This document shows, piece after piece, positions 12,507 through 24,090 of a stretch of DNA of 64,000 nt. The notes beneath the pieces were generated by a model. It searched no databases and was not told the origin of the DNA. It was given only the letters and a program-made list of their open reading frames with translations. Numbering within the stretch: the stretch's first letter is position 1; each line of letters starts with the position of its first letter. The position numbers and the translations under genes were made by a program. The stretch is from Tyto alba (Eukaryota > Chordata > Aves > Strigiformes > Tytonidae): contig NW_024881303.1 of NCBI RefSeq assembly GCF_018691265.1, positions 13,385,777 through 13,449,776 of the forward strand, read 5' to 3'.

Positions 12507-13331
12507 TTACACTTGGATGACCACCGTGCTGGGGCTCTGGAGCCGGGTTTTGTACTGGTCTAGCCAGCTCCTCAGCTCCGAGATCTTGTAGCCCTCTGGT
12601 CCTCTGCCTCCCTGGTACATCACCTTCTCCTCCTGGATGATGTAGAGCCTCTCGAAGTAGGCGCCGTAGGCGGCGCTGGAAGCATTGTCCATGGTGTCCA
12701 CGGCCAGGGGGCAATCGGGCGCCCCTTCCCGCATCAGCTGAGCTGCCCGCAGCCTGTCCTGGAGGCACTGGTGCTTGGGGATGTTGTAGGCAGCGTCCGA
12801 GCTGACCCAGCCGTCGGAGGGGTGTGCTTCTTCGATGTACACCAGCAGGAAGTCAGCAATGTCCACGAAGTGCGCGGCCAGGCGCTGGAAGGACCTCAGG
12901 CGGGCCATGAACGGGGGTCAGGTGCAGCTGCCGAAGTTGAGGATGAGGGGTCTCTTGCCGCGGGCGAAGTCCAGGATGCGGAGCCTCTTCTGCCCGTCCA
13001 GCTGGATCACCTCGGGGTTGGGGGCCAAGGAGCCCACGTGCGCCGACTTGAAGAAGTCCAGCTTCTGCCCGTGCCACACGGCTTTCAGCGACTCCAGCGT
13101 GAACATGCGGTTGGAGTCGGACACGCAGACTGGGGGGTCGTCGGGGGGCGGCCCCTCGCTGGCGCTGGCCGCCTCCTCCGCCGTGGGCATCATCAGCATC
13201 TTCTTCCTAATGCACAGAAAATCCAGGAGCCAGAGCATCACGGCGGTGAGCAGGAAGCGGGGGAAGAGGAGGATGCAGGCGGCCGCCTGGGTGAGCAGCT
13301 GCAAGGTGTGAACGCCAAGGGAGTGGAGCAT
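12507..13331 (-). CDS. DIO3: Type 3 iodothyronine deiodinase, intronless selenoprotein (Sec at codon 138)
   Basis: The enzyme removes inner-ring iodine from T4 and T3, giving reverse T3 and T2, and so terminates thyroid-hormone action. It is an integral membrane protein with a thioredoxin-fold catalytic domain. Seen here: 274 residues including selenocysteine. A hydrophobic membrane segment spans about residues 10-41 and is followed by the basic IRKK. A linker rich in E, P and D covers about 50-68. The active site is NFGSCTUPPF, with Cys136 and Sec138. EEAHPSDGW supplies Glu168 and His170, and His187 lies in [10 protein letters not shown]. The spacings from Sec (+30, +32, +49) match the catalytic Glu and His residues I recall for mouse DIO3. 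The C-terminus is VVIQV followed by TAA. The start chosen is the first in-frame ATG downstream of the TATA box, with G at -3. An in-frame TAA lies upstream at 13428-13430 with no ATG between. A standard reading breaks the gene at the UGA into two open frames. It is natively intronless, so lack of introns does not suggest a retrocopy. The CDS is GC-rich with high third-position G/C. Confidence 0.98.
12918..12920 (-). other. DIO3: In-frame UGA recoded as selenocysteine
   Basis: The plus strand reads TCA here, which is TGA in the sense of DIO3. It follows the codons for SCT and precedes PPFMARL, exactly at the catalytic position of the deiodinase family. The same reading frame continues for 136 more codons with strong family features, so the TGA is not a nonsense mutation. 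Recoding needs the SECIS in the 3' UTR. The neighbouring sequence is intact on both sides. Confidence 0.97.
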
Positions 13332-13436
13332 CGCAGCGGCTTGTGCTGCAGGGCGCTGGCTGCCTGGGGGCCCCCACACACCCTGCTTGCCGGGGTCTGT
13401 GCAGCACAGCTGAGATCCCGCTTCTCTTTAAGCCCA

Positions 13437-13443
13437 TTTTATA
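13437..13443 (-). promoter_or_regulatory. DIO3: TATA box of the DIO3 promoter
   Basis: In DIO3 sense the sequence is TATAAAA, about 106 nt upstream of the ATG. Transcription would start roughly 25-30 nt downstream, near 13410, giving a 5' UTR of about 80 nt. Mammalian DIO3 promoters are also reported to be TATA-containing and GC-rich. The in-frame stop at 13428-13430 would then lie upstream of the transcript start. Confidence 0.75.
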
Positions 13444-13486
13444 GTCAGGGATTTAAATGAAAAGTGACTCCACCTCCGGCCAGAAC

Positions 13487-13549
13487 CCGCCCCTCTGGAA
13501 CTTGAGCCTGGGGATTACCTACCCCTCCACTCTAATGACCTAAAAATAC
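13487..13549 (-). promoter_or_regulatory. DIO3: Proximal DIO3 promoter motifs: GC box and nuclear-receptor half-site
   Basis: An Sp1-type GC box, GGGCGG in DIO3 sense, lies at 13487-13492. An AGGTCA half-site lies at 13536-13541 and is preceded in sense by an A/T stretch (TATTTTT). That resembles a ROR/Rev-erb monomer element with one mismatch. The plus strand CTAAAAATAC at 13540-13549 is one base off a MEF2 site. These are motif matches only. Their spacing, about 45-100 bp upstream of the TATA box, is compatible with a proximal promoter. Confidence 0.4.
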
Positions 13550-13559
13550 ACAGACAAAA

Positions 13560-14800
13560 GGGGAGAGAGCCCCGGCGGGAGCTGCGAGGGACGTGCAACG
13601 GAGCAGGGAGCAGCCGCTATCAGGCACCGGCAGAGAGTCCGAGATAGGGCACCGCCGGGGTCCCCGGCCGCAGATAGCGGCCGGCGCTCCCAAACAGCCC
13701 CGCCAAGGACAATGCAACAGGCGCAGCCCGGCCCGGGCCCGGCCCGGCTCCGCACCGGCTGTGCGAGCGCGGAGGGCCGGAGCGCCAGCGCCAGCGGGGG
13801 CCGGGGCCGTCCCGGCCGCGCCTGCAGGTGACGGGGCCGGGCCGCCCGCGCCGCCTCCCTCCCACCCTCCCACCCTCCACCCCTCCCCGCCCCAACAGCC
13901 CGCTCGCCCCCGGGCACGGCCTCCGCCCCGCCGCACGCTCCGGCGCCGCGGGGGGCACCCGGCGGGGCTCGAACCGGCGGACGCGCCGCTCCCGCATCCT
14001 CCCGCCGCGGCGGCGGGACGGGGAGGCGGCCGCTGCCCCCCCCCGCCCCCAGCCCGCGGGCACCGCCCCGGGACCCCCGCGGGGAGGGAGGGGCGGGGGG
14101 GGGGGGGGGCGCCAGGTGGGCGCGGGCCGGCGGGCGCTGCCCCGCGGCGGAGGCGGGGCGCGGGGCGGCGCGCGGCCGCTAGGGGTAGCTGTTGCCCGAG
14201 GAGCCGCCGCGGCGGCGGGGAGGCGCGGGGCTCTGCCGCCCCCCCCGGCCCGGAGGTGTCCGCGCCCCCCCCCCCCCCCTCCAGCCCTGCCGCCTCGCCC
14301 CGGCCCCCGCGTGGGGAAGGGGGGGGGGGGCGTGTGTCTGTCTGTGTGTCAGTGTGTCCCCAGACCCACACCCCGGCGGCGGCTGTCCCCGCGGGGTGAC
14401 GGTCACCGGCCTGCCCCCCCCCCCCCCCCCGAGCGCCCTCGGGTCACGGCGGGGGGGAGCCCCCTGGGCTGCGGGTGGGGGGGGCGGGCTGTGAAGGCGG
14501 CCTTCGTGCGACCGCGCTCGACGCCAGCCTGGTCACGACGGCCCCGGCGCCCTCGGGGGAGGGCGGTGGTGGTGGGGGATCATCTCGCCTCGTCCCGGCG
14601 ACGCGCCCCCGGGGGCTGCGGGGCGTGGGTTGCGCGGCCAGCCCCGCCGTGACCGCGCTCGGCGGCGGCGGGGCGCTGCCGGGGTGCCACGACGGGTGGG
14701 CAGTTCCCCCGTTCGCTGGGCGTCCTGCAGCATCCAGGTGAGCTGTGAGCTGGGGCAGGCGTTCCCTTACGGCCGCCCAGGAGGGGCCAGCGATGGTCCT
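13560..14800. promoter_or_regulatory. CpG island upstream of DIO3
   Basis: The sequence is extremely rich in G, C and CpG, with several C or G homopolymers (for example 14414-14430) and a GCGGCCGC site. It sits directly upstream of the DIO3 TATA box and continues the CpG richness of the coding sequence. The long open frames across it, on both strands, are proline/arginine/glycine/alanine-rich and reflect composition, not genes. The region may also hold the promoter of a divergent plus-strand transcript. GC richness falls sharply after about 14.8 kb. Confidence 0.8.
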
Positions 14801-17800
14801 GCTGTCGCATGAAGTGTAAACAGCAGCTTCTCACGCGGGTAGGTCCAGCGGAGTCCTCAGGCGGGCGGCTGAGGTGTCACCTCATGGACGTGGTCAGGTA
14901 GACCTACACGCGGAAATGCAAGGGCTGTTTTTAGGGTGGATGGGTGGGTTGTGTGTCAGGAGCCAAGGGCTCGCAGTACGTGGAGCTGAGCACAGGGCCG
15001 CCCACCTTCGCTCTTCACCCAGTTAGGAGGAGTCTGCGGCCTCTAAATTCCTTCTCGCCGGACTAGATGGAGACCTGTCCCAGAGGTACGAAGCTTTGAT
15101 CTAATCTGGCGTACAGACACAGCCCGAGACAAAATACGCCAGCTCTGCTCGCAGCCTTGCTACCCCACTGACGCAGGCTTCCCCCGGCTTGCACGTCCTT
15201 TCCTCACCAGCTTCTTCAGAAAGGGATATGAGTAGTCCAAAATGCTGAACACTGCCCTCTGCTATGCAAACGCGACTCGTGCATCCCTGAGCTGCTGCTA
15301 CAGCTGTCACTCACCCAGGTGCCTGCCACTGCCGACTTGGGGGACGCACGTCCCAAGCGTTCAATGTGCAGTGGGGTCCTGAGCACCCCAGTTCTGCCTG
15401 TGGCTGACACCAGGTCTCTGGCTGCAGATTCCCAGAGACCCTGAGGACCTGCAGCTCCCCCTGGGTACAGCCCGCACTTCTCCAAATGTGACTGTGCATG
15501 TCTCCGTGCCTTCTGTCTAACATCTGCAAAATGGAAAAATTAATGCTGAGCCTCCTCATGGGAGTCTAGGTGGCTTACTTCATTTTTATGTAACTTATTA
15601 CGAGAACTCTGAATAAAAGGCAAAATTAAAATCTCTTTATTTTTTTTCTTTATCTGGTTCCGAACAAGCTGTTTTAGAGCAATCTAATCAGGTGCATGGT
15701 TCACAGCCCCCTGGTGCATCTCCTTTAGTTGGTGTCAACAGCAAGTGAAGGGAATTCAGCATTTTAGCAACTGAATGGAAATGCACGCTCTAGTCCTCAT
15801 AAAGCCACGTTCACATACTAACCTGCTTAATAACTTTTTTGGCATTCCGTGGTGCTCAGTCCAGGGAAAATTACCAAGCAGATATTTACTATATTGTCAA
15901 ACTTATTTTGAACTCTTCATGTGGGCCTCTCACCACCTCTCTGTGCAGTTATGCAATCTTGAAAACCACAAATTAAAGCCTCTAAACAGACGCAATAACA
16001 AATTGTGGTAGCTCTGAAGAAACCCCCAGGAAAACAAATTGATCTCTCAAAGCGACCTCTTCAAACTATGCTGACAGACAAAAGCCTGAGTAAACAGATG
16101 GGTTTGCAACCCTGAATATCAACAAACTTTGCTCTACTAGATCAGTGAGAGATACTCCGAGGTAAAAAAAAAAAAGCATTTGGTCTTATATAGTGTATTT
16201 GTAGCTGGATAGGGACTTTAGAAATGACTTTTTCTCCATTCCCTGGAAACAACTTTGCTTTATTTTTATAGTTTGAAGGAAACTTTTGCATTTGGGTTTC
16301 CTATTCAGCTGAGGATAGAACAGAGAATGGAAGGATTTTGCTTCAGTGGCCCACTGCTACACTTTCCTGCCATGGGAAAATTCAAGTATAACCCGAGGCT
16401 GCTGTTTCATAGTGCAACGGTGGCTCTGTATGGCTCTACAAGCCACACACTGATGTGTTCAGTCGAAGCACAGCACTCATGTATATAGGCAAAACTCCGT
16501 GGGAAAGGATGGAATTCTTTCTGCAGCCCTTTGGTTCTCGGGAGGTTTGACGTGACGTGTCGCTGCTGTTCTCACTTCTGTGTTATGCTGGAACGTTTTC
16601 AAAATCATGTGTTTTCTCTCCGGTAAACCCTCTCTCTACTTCACAAAGGCTGTACCTCCCAGTTGGATCTTGGTTTATTTTTAGGTATGTGAAGGTAGTC
16701 AGTCTTTCTAGGAATCCATATTGCTCCTCCTAATAGTGTGGGAACTTACGTCTTCCTGCACACTGAGGATTTCATAAAATATATCCTAAAATATGGGATT
16801 TACAGTGGAACATCTGGTTATGGGTGGCTTCTACTCTTCTGCATGTGGTCTGTGGTTCAGCAGTCACTAACTTAAATATATACAAGTTTGTGTGTGTGCG
16901 TCCGCATGAGTGTACATGCAGGGCTCACATTATTTCCTTTTTGAGAACTTTATAGTCATAGTTTTTCTTCATTTGATAAATGTAATTTATAACTCTTTTA
17001 AAGTTCTATTCATAAACAGGAGCTACAAAATAGATTCAGCAACTTATAAAAACAAAACCTCAAAAAACTGAAATTAAAACCATTAGGTCTGCTTTGATGT
17101 AGAGGATGTGTTGAAATGGTATATTTGCATGTTTATTTTCTATTTTATAATTTCCTGCACAAAGGCACGCAATACTTTCTGACAGGAAACTATTTTGGAA
17201 GAGTTCCACCTCTCATGCCATCTAAGCTACATGTCGTTAATGTGTTAGAACAGGACTTTATATGAAGGAAACGAAAAAGACTTTGCTAAAGTTTGGATCC
17301 ATCCCTGAAATAAGAGCTGAACAATTTCTTCTTGTGTAAGCAGCTACCCAGTGACTACTGAGAGGTGCAGTAGTGCAGTGGTAAATTACTCACCTGTCTG
17401 GTATCTGTAAAAAGTGGGCAAATGTATATTGCTGAAATAGGAGGTGGATAAACTCCATTTGCAATTGTTTGCTCTTAGTGACACCTCTGGAAAAAAGTTA
17501 CCGTAGGCTGGAATTTGCACATGAGTCTGGCTGTCTCTGGACCTACGTCCCTCTTACTCTTTCACCACTTTTAGATGACACCTGTTTTTCTCTTCCTCCC
17601 TCCTGTTTGTTTTTAAATATATGTATATATATGATTCAGAAAAAAACATGCAAAGTCAAGCACCTAGCCAATGCTTTGAGTAGCTTTGAGAATTGAAAGA
17701 AAAAATGTGCTATGCCGCAGATTGGTCTGTAAAATCACTAGCAGAGACATAGATTTTGACTCTCCTCCTATCCCACCTTGGCATTCTCACTTTTGAATAC

Positions 17801-20800
17801 TTGACAAGTATGTCATATATGACAAAAGGTTTCCTGTACTTCTTTAAAAAAAAAAAAATATTTCCCCACTTCTTGCTGACTCTGGGTTGAGCTGGGAAGG
17901 AATTGTTTAATTTGGAGGGAGAACTGATTCCACAGCTACAGGTCCATTAGTGCAACACTCAGGTCTCACCCTGAGTAAGCAGAAACCAGCATTTTCTTGA
18001 GTCTGAGAGCCACCTACCAAAGCTTTGCAGGGTGACCAAGTACAGTTCCCCTGATGTGTTAATGGGTTTCTGCGCCTGCCTCCGCACTGCTACTCACTAG
18101 TGCCCCTGTTGTGCCAGCAGCCTGCCAGGCCATGGTAGGAACTAGATAACCAAAAGGTTCTGAATTAAAGAATTCTATTTTTAAACAGAGATGATTTTGG
18201 TGATTTGGTTTACTTTAAGACCCTAAAAATAGTGTGTAATAGCACAACTTATGGTGCAACTTGATGAATGCCAAAAGGTACCAATTTTCCACCCCATTAA
18301 TCCTTCCTCACTTCTGCTTGCACTGCACTGTGTCTGTGTGATTGTGATCTTGCAGTGACCTGCGATGGCCTCGCTCAGGGACTAAGGGGGCAGAAAAGCT
18401 TGGCTTTAGAAAAGCGAGTTATTTCCTGACAGGTTAGTTCCCTAAACTGGCTCATGACAAAAGGAAATGATCACATGTGCGATACAGAAAGGGCACAAGA
18501 GAATTGGCCTCAGCATGTGGCCAGGGCAGGGGTAAGAGGGGCATCCCATCAGACTGCCTCAGCAATATTATCAAACTGCCCCTGGGTGGAACTGCGTAGC
18601 GAGAAAGTGTTAAGAGCAGAAGTTTCTTGAATGAGCTTCACTGCAAGGAAAATGTATGTAGTCTTACCCTTTTGCGTAGTGGAAGAACGTAGGAGATGTA
18701 CAGGAGATGACAGTGGCTGTCACGAGGTCCTGCTGGGCAATGTAGATGAATGGGGTGCACAGCCGGATTCTGGGGTGAGCTAGCAATGTCAGCTTCAGCA
18801 GCAGCTGCTAACACACTTCCTCCAGCAGTAGGAAATCAGATTACCCCGAAACTCCTGTGCCAAGTGCATCCCTGCTACCCATCAAGCAAACTGCTCAAAA
18901 GCTGCTGTGGCTCAAGAGCTCGGGCTGGACCCCCCGGTAGTACGGTATAATTATAGTCATCTGAATGGTTTGTTCAGCAGCAAAGACAACAGTCTAGTCC
19001 AGAAGTGGAACCCCATAGAGTTATACTTAAGCAGCAACTTTACACACATTGAATACAGATGAAGTCCTTGGCAGAAAGAGAAAATACTTCTTCCGTTGTC
19101 TTTGTTCATACCGGTTTCAGGTGTGATGCAGAGGAGGATGAGGATATGCAATTTGTTTGAATCTTAATCTCCTCCAAGAAGATTGTAACAGTGTTCACCA
19201 CATGCCGTGTTTTACAACAGGGTATGTTTCAGCATATGACATCAAATTTCAATACACTAACACCGTTTAGAAAGGTGAGGACAGCAGGCTGGTAACTAAG
19301 GTTAGTTTTTCATCTTCTGAATGGCAATATGGCAAGGGTATTTTCTCACAATGTTAAAGAGATACTTTTGAGTTGACAGACAGGGTCCAGGCTTTGTTGA
19401 GATAAAAGAGACACCACCCCTTTTAGCTCCCTTGCCATGGGGAAGTCTCACTGCTGCCTGGCAGTCTGTGAGCCATCAGTGGCAAAATTCCTGGTGCCTT
19501 CCTTGCGATCAGGGTTTTGCCCAAGACGTGTAGCATGATAACAGACAAAAGGAGGGCTGAAGACCTGGGGTGTGATTTCCGTCATCTCACTTTCCTCAGC
19601 AAGTGCAGTAGAAGATAAAGAATTTTTAAATAATATCATTTAATAATTCTCAGGTTTTCAGGTGATGGCATGTGCCCTGCCTGAACTGATATACACATTT
19701 GAATTTTCAATCTGTAACAGACTCAGAGGGGAAGGCAGAAAAAATAGAATTTAAAAAACGCATTTGTTCAAGAAAAGTCTTTACGGATCATGTCTAGGAT
19801 AATCTTTTTCAGGGTGACCGTAATTTTCTACAATATAATGGTTTTACCCAGCAGTGGTTTAACGGTTTTGAATAAGCTGTAGAGCTTATTCAAGAAACAA
19901 ATACTTGAGCAAGAATGGAGGAGTTTACCCAGAAAGGCAGGAGCATCAGCCCACTTCTGAGTATAGAATGGAGGTGATTAATCTACTGACCTTTTATCCC
20001 CAATATCACTAAAATGTGTATTACATACATAACATGGTCTGGTTCTGTGTAAATCATCACTTTAAACATGACAGACCAGTTTGGAGCAAATGGCATGCCA
20101 AACAGGAGGCCAGAAGGCACCATCACTGTGCACTTAAGCTCTCATCAAATAACTCACTTGCTTCAAGCCTTTTCTTTGAATATAAATGTTTGTGAAGTTT
20201 TCCAGTGTTTTTTTTTTTTTTTTTTTTTTTTTTTCCTGGCATTTCCCCCACGACTCTTATTATTTTTAGCCATGTAAAATGGCATTATGCAATTGCTGAA
20301 ATTTGTTTCTTTCAGCCCAGGATGATTTATAAGTTTTAATTTCCAGGATATTCGCTTGAAGTTACCTTCTCTTTGTGACCTCAGGATTTATCTTCCCAGA
20401 CCTTTGGTATTTATTTTTACTATTTCTGTGGTCAGGGTTTGGCAATATTGTTTTGGATTAATGACAAACATACATAAGAACTGGAAGGAATACACATCTT
20501 AATCTCCTAAATTAATGTGTGGCTTGTTTATCAATAGTAGAAAGAAGTTTCTGGACAGGTTTGACTTGTCCTAATAATAGGCCTCTGCAGCCAGATAGAA
20601 AGATTTTGATGTATCTGAGCTGCATGTAATTCTTCACTTGTTCCAAAATAGATGCAATTTGCTTATTTTATATTACAATACAGTATTTCATTCTCAAACT
20701 TTGCCCAGAAAGAATTGGAAGTGGAAGTCAGTTAGTTTGGACAAATATGCATTGTTTATATGGAATATTTTAATTGACATAAAATTGTGTAAACCTGCTA

Positions 20801-22671
20801 GCTTCTCAGCTCTTGGATGAAGAAAAGATCTTTGGCATAACAAGGGACTGAATTTCTGTTCTATTTTTTCCTTTTATGCAGTAAACTGCAAATAATTTAA
20901 TGCTCAGATGAAATTACTCAGCATTTTCCTCAATCATTGAATTTTCCTCATAAGTGGTATATTTTGCTTTCATTGTATATCCACTATTTTTTAAATCGGC
21001 ATCTTCTGATGATCTTTTCACTTTCTCTGTGTGTTCTTATTTACCTTAATTGTTTATTTACTTGGGCTTAATTCCTTCTCTACACAGCCTACTGTGAATA
21101 AAATGTTCCTCTGAAAATGATTAATTTTGCACTTTGTTTACAGAATAGTCTTGCAATGTTATATCTGATACTCATTAGCAGAAAAACAGAAATAAAAGGA
21201 GAAACATTAGTTCTCACCACAAATCATTTTGAATTCACTGGGATCAGGATCTCACCCAAAATGTTTAGGTTAGCTCAGCAGCTCAAGCTGATTCGAAGGG
21301 TCTCAATGTTTATGCCTACCAGCGCGTCCTCCTATGACTTTTTATTTTTAGCTGCTCAACAGTTCTTACTTTCTGTGAATTTTAAAGTTATTCTTAGACT
21401 AAGCAATACAGTTTCTTCACAGGGAAAAACTGTGACAAGCATCACTATGTGATACAGCTCATCATTTCATAGGGCCCATCATTTCCACCTGAAGCTCTGG
21501 CAGAAAAAAAACAACCAAAGATTAAACGGTTACTTTAAACTTAGATATTAAATATTGGCTTCCAATTCAGTCTTCTCAGTGTGTGAATTAGTGTGGATAC
21601 CTGGAGCAGTCCACTATCCTCTGTGAAACTTAATTTAAGGGCCACAAATTGCCTCTGAATATTAACATATGTGCAAACCTTCTTCCCAGAATCCAACTGT
21701 ACATTTATTTCTGACATTTTAATAAAATAGATTTTGTGAGAGTAGCAATCTCTTTCTACCAGTTCTTACCTGAAACCAAATTTGAATTTCTTAAAACAAG
21801 AAAACGGTGCTTTTTTAAGAAAAGGTATTAATAAACCATTTTTAAAGTGGGAATCATATATAAAGTGGTGAATACATATGCAAATAAAATGGATCAAAGT
21901 GATCTAAGCCCACCAGTAGAACGGGGAAAGAGTTCTGAAATGCATATTTATTGCAAACAAACCCTTGATTTACTAGGTACTGAGGGAACATTTTTTTAAG
22001 AACAATTATGTTGCATTTGGAAAAACTGACATTTTCTTTCTTAACTAATTTTAATTGGCATTATGCTCCCACTGAGCCAACAAAAATGGAAGACAGCAGC
22101 AAAATATAAATTAAAGTAGGAGTAAAGTATCTTAGCGGATGAAAGCATAGATAAAAGGCTCTGAAGCCTTTCTTACAAATACCGTCTTCAAAGTGGGGTG
22201 GTCCTCGGGCAGTGGTGGCCCGTGCCTATTCCTTGGCCTCTTTTACAGTCATTGACATTGCGCTGCCAATGAAGCAGCTGTCACATTTTTACCAGCGTAA
22301 TGCTTGCCAGCAGCCGACTCAGAAGTGCTGCTTTTAATTAAATTCTTTATTTCAATTGGTTTTCAGTTTGCAGCTCACAGCTAACGGAGATTTTTGGGGT
22401 GGGGTCTTATAGGGCATCTAGGAGTATTTCAGACACCTCTGTGTTACAGGGTTCTGTTCAGAAACATCAAGTATCACCTTAAAATTAGTTATTTTTTTTG
22501 CCCCTGTTACTTGTGAGAGCTCTTCCAGGATCTTGCTGCCATAATGGGTAGAATTATCGGTATTTCTAGCTTAAAGGTATCTATGGCAGATTTACACTGT
22601 TTGTTTGTGGGCCAACATTCTCTCTTTGCTGAGGCAGTTTTCCTGCCTCCCCTTTCTCTGTGTGTTAAAGA
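14801..22671. other. Intergenic DNA upstream of DIO3, no gene seen
   Basis: GC content drops after the CpG island. Only a weak SINE head near 17.36 kb, a perfect 14-bp palindrome (TGTCATATATGACA, 17811-17824) and T-runs were noted. The stretch around 22.18-22.40 kb has dense homeobox-like motifs and may be a regulatory element. Confidence 0.6.
17360..17425 (+). repeat. Possible tRNA-derived SINE head
   Basis: GTAGTGCAGTGGTAAATTAC followed by TCACCTGTCTGGTATC resembles the A-box half of the same SINE family seen near 32.65 kb. No body or tail can be followed, so this is a weak call. Confidence 0.3.
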
Positions 22672-22805
22672 ATTGTAGAATCATAGAATCAATTAAGCTG
22701 GAAAAGACCTTTAAGATCATCGAGGGCAGCCCGATCCCCTTGGGCGCTGCTGCACTGGGGCCAACAAGCCAAACTTGTGGGGTATATCATCACTGGTGGG
22801 GACAG
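22672..22805 (-). mobile_element. CR1 LINE, 3' end fragment (relatively young)
   Basis: The plus strand begins with the reverse complement of the CR1 3' tail repeat (TAGAATCATAGAATC). It continues with a near-consensus stretch, GGAAAAGACC then TTTAAGATCATCGAG, typical of avian CR1-J-like elements. The element is 5'-truncated, as usual for CR1. It is the best-preserved CR1 in the window, so probably the youngest. The distal boundary is approximate. Confidence 0.85.
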
Positions 22806-23715
22806 GCAGATTCAGGCTCTCTCTGCTAATGATCTGAGTGAGCTGGGATGCAAATTGGCCCTCTCCTGGTGCCTATAGGGCTATGGCAGTGCAATGCTAA
22901 GCCTGAGCTGGTGAGTTCTGCTGGAGACTTCATTAGCACCGTGCTAATTCAGTCTATGTGGATCCTGGGCCAGTACAAAGCCAACTGAGCCTCACATCGG
23001 TCTGCACCTGTTTATTCAGATGTGCTCAGAGTCTCTTCTCGTGAGATGGATTTTCCATTGCTCTGATCCTCCTAGAATCAATCTTCTGCACCTGTTTCAT
23101 GTCAAGTCCACTTTCCTGCATTGTATAGGAAGAGGTTGATCGGAGAACAGTAGATGGCTCTACCCTCTCCTCTTTCTACTTGCATTAGCACTGCATACGG
23201 TCACTGGTTCAGCACAATCATTCTCATCGGTCTGGTTAATGTCTGGAAGTCTCAGACAAACACAGATGCAGCTTGACAGCTGAACACCTGGGCAATGAGC
23301 GTGGCATGTCAGGGACATGCTGGGTGTACCCTATGTGCTCTGTGTCATTTGATCAGTGCCGCGCAATACAGCTTGGACCTACCAGAAACACGAAGGACAA
23401 ATGAAAAGTTTATGTACAGCAGTTCTGGAGCCTGTATGTGGTATCAGCCAATGCACCGTGGAGTCAACCCATCTTGGTGAGCCCCGCGCAACCAGAGAGC
23501 ATCGGACAGATTGTGCGCTCGCTGGCCATCTGCGTTCACGTTTCCCACAGGCTGGGTTTCCTGCCCAGGCGGTGCATGGCATGGGATTTCCCAGACACAA
23601 ACATGGGAGCCCAGGCACATGCTCGGGGGCCGTGCGACAGGGCTGTGGCTGTGGATCTCCCCCATATGGAGCACAGCTGTGTCTGTCCTTGAAAGGGATG
23701 ACCTAAATTTTACAC

Positions 23716-24090
23716 AGTATTCCAGTGACGTATGACCGGCACATCCCTCGCTGCTGGAAATACCCCATGTGTTTTTGAATTGTACTTGTTTACCATAGCT
23801 GCCTCTCTTTAGGGGCTCATGCTAACCCTGAATTTGACTAAAACATCTAGAGTTTTCTCCTCGACACGCAGTTGGCAAATGCCCAGTTTATAGTGATATT
23901 TTTTGCTTCCAGCTTCATGAAATTGAACTGGGCAATACTGGATTTCATCCTGTTTGTACTGCTTCACTCCTTGAAGTCATTCAGTTCTTCCAGTGAAATA
24001 GCCCAGTCCTGTTCTGTACAATCACAGATTTCATAAGCTTATTTCTAATTTTTGCACCCCAGCTTTCTATGTCATCTCTGCTGACCATAT
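23716..24090 (-). mobile_element. Degenerate CR1 LINE internal fragment
   Basis: On the plus strand the order of motifs follows a reverse-complement CR1 body. A CAGTATTCCAG segment comes first. A TTCATGAAATTGAACTGG segment and then TCATCCTGTTTG follow at about 23.93 kb. A CCAGCTTTCTATGTCATC segment is near 24.07 kb. The copy is highly diverged with no usable open frame. The assignment is by remembered consensus, and another old LINE family is possible. Confidence 0.5.

Noticed and set aside
12507..13331. DIO3 as a processed pseudogene because it lacks introns
   Set aside because: Vertebrate DIO3 is natively intronless. Here the frame is intact, and a TATA promoter, SECIS and polyadenylation signal are present.
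13332..13379. GTG at 13377-13379 as the DIO3 start
   Set aside because: It is not an AUG. The first in-frame ATG at 13331 follows the inferred transcript start and gives the expected vertebrate-type N-terminus MLHSLG.
12771..13460. A 229-codon plus-strand frame opposite DIO3
   Set aside because: It is the antisense shadow of the DIO3 coding sequence and has no independent support.
13593..14652. Long overlapping open frames on both strands (up to about 270 codons) in the upstream CpG island
   Set aside because: The translations are proline/arginine/glycine/alanine-rich, follow the GC composition, occur on both strands at once, and show no domain. They are an expected by-product of stop-poor GC-rich DNA.
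17811..17824. Perfect 14-bp palindrome
   Set aside because: An AT-rich palindrome of this size is expected by chance in 64 kb. No other structure surrounds it.
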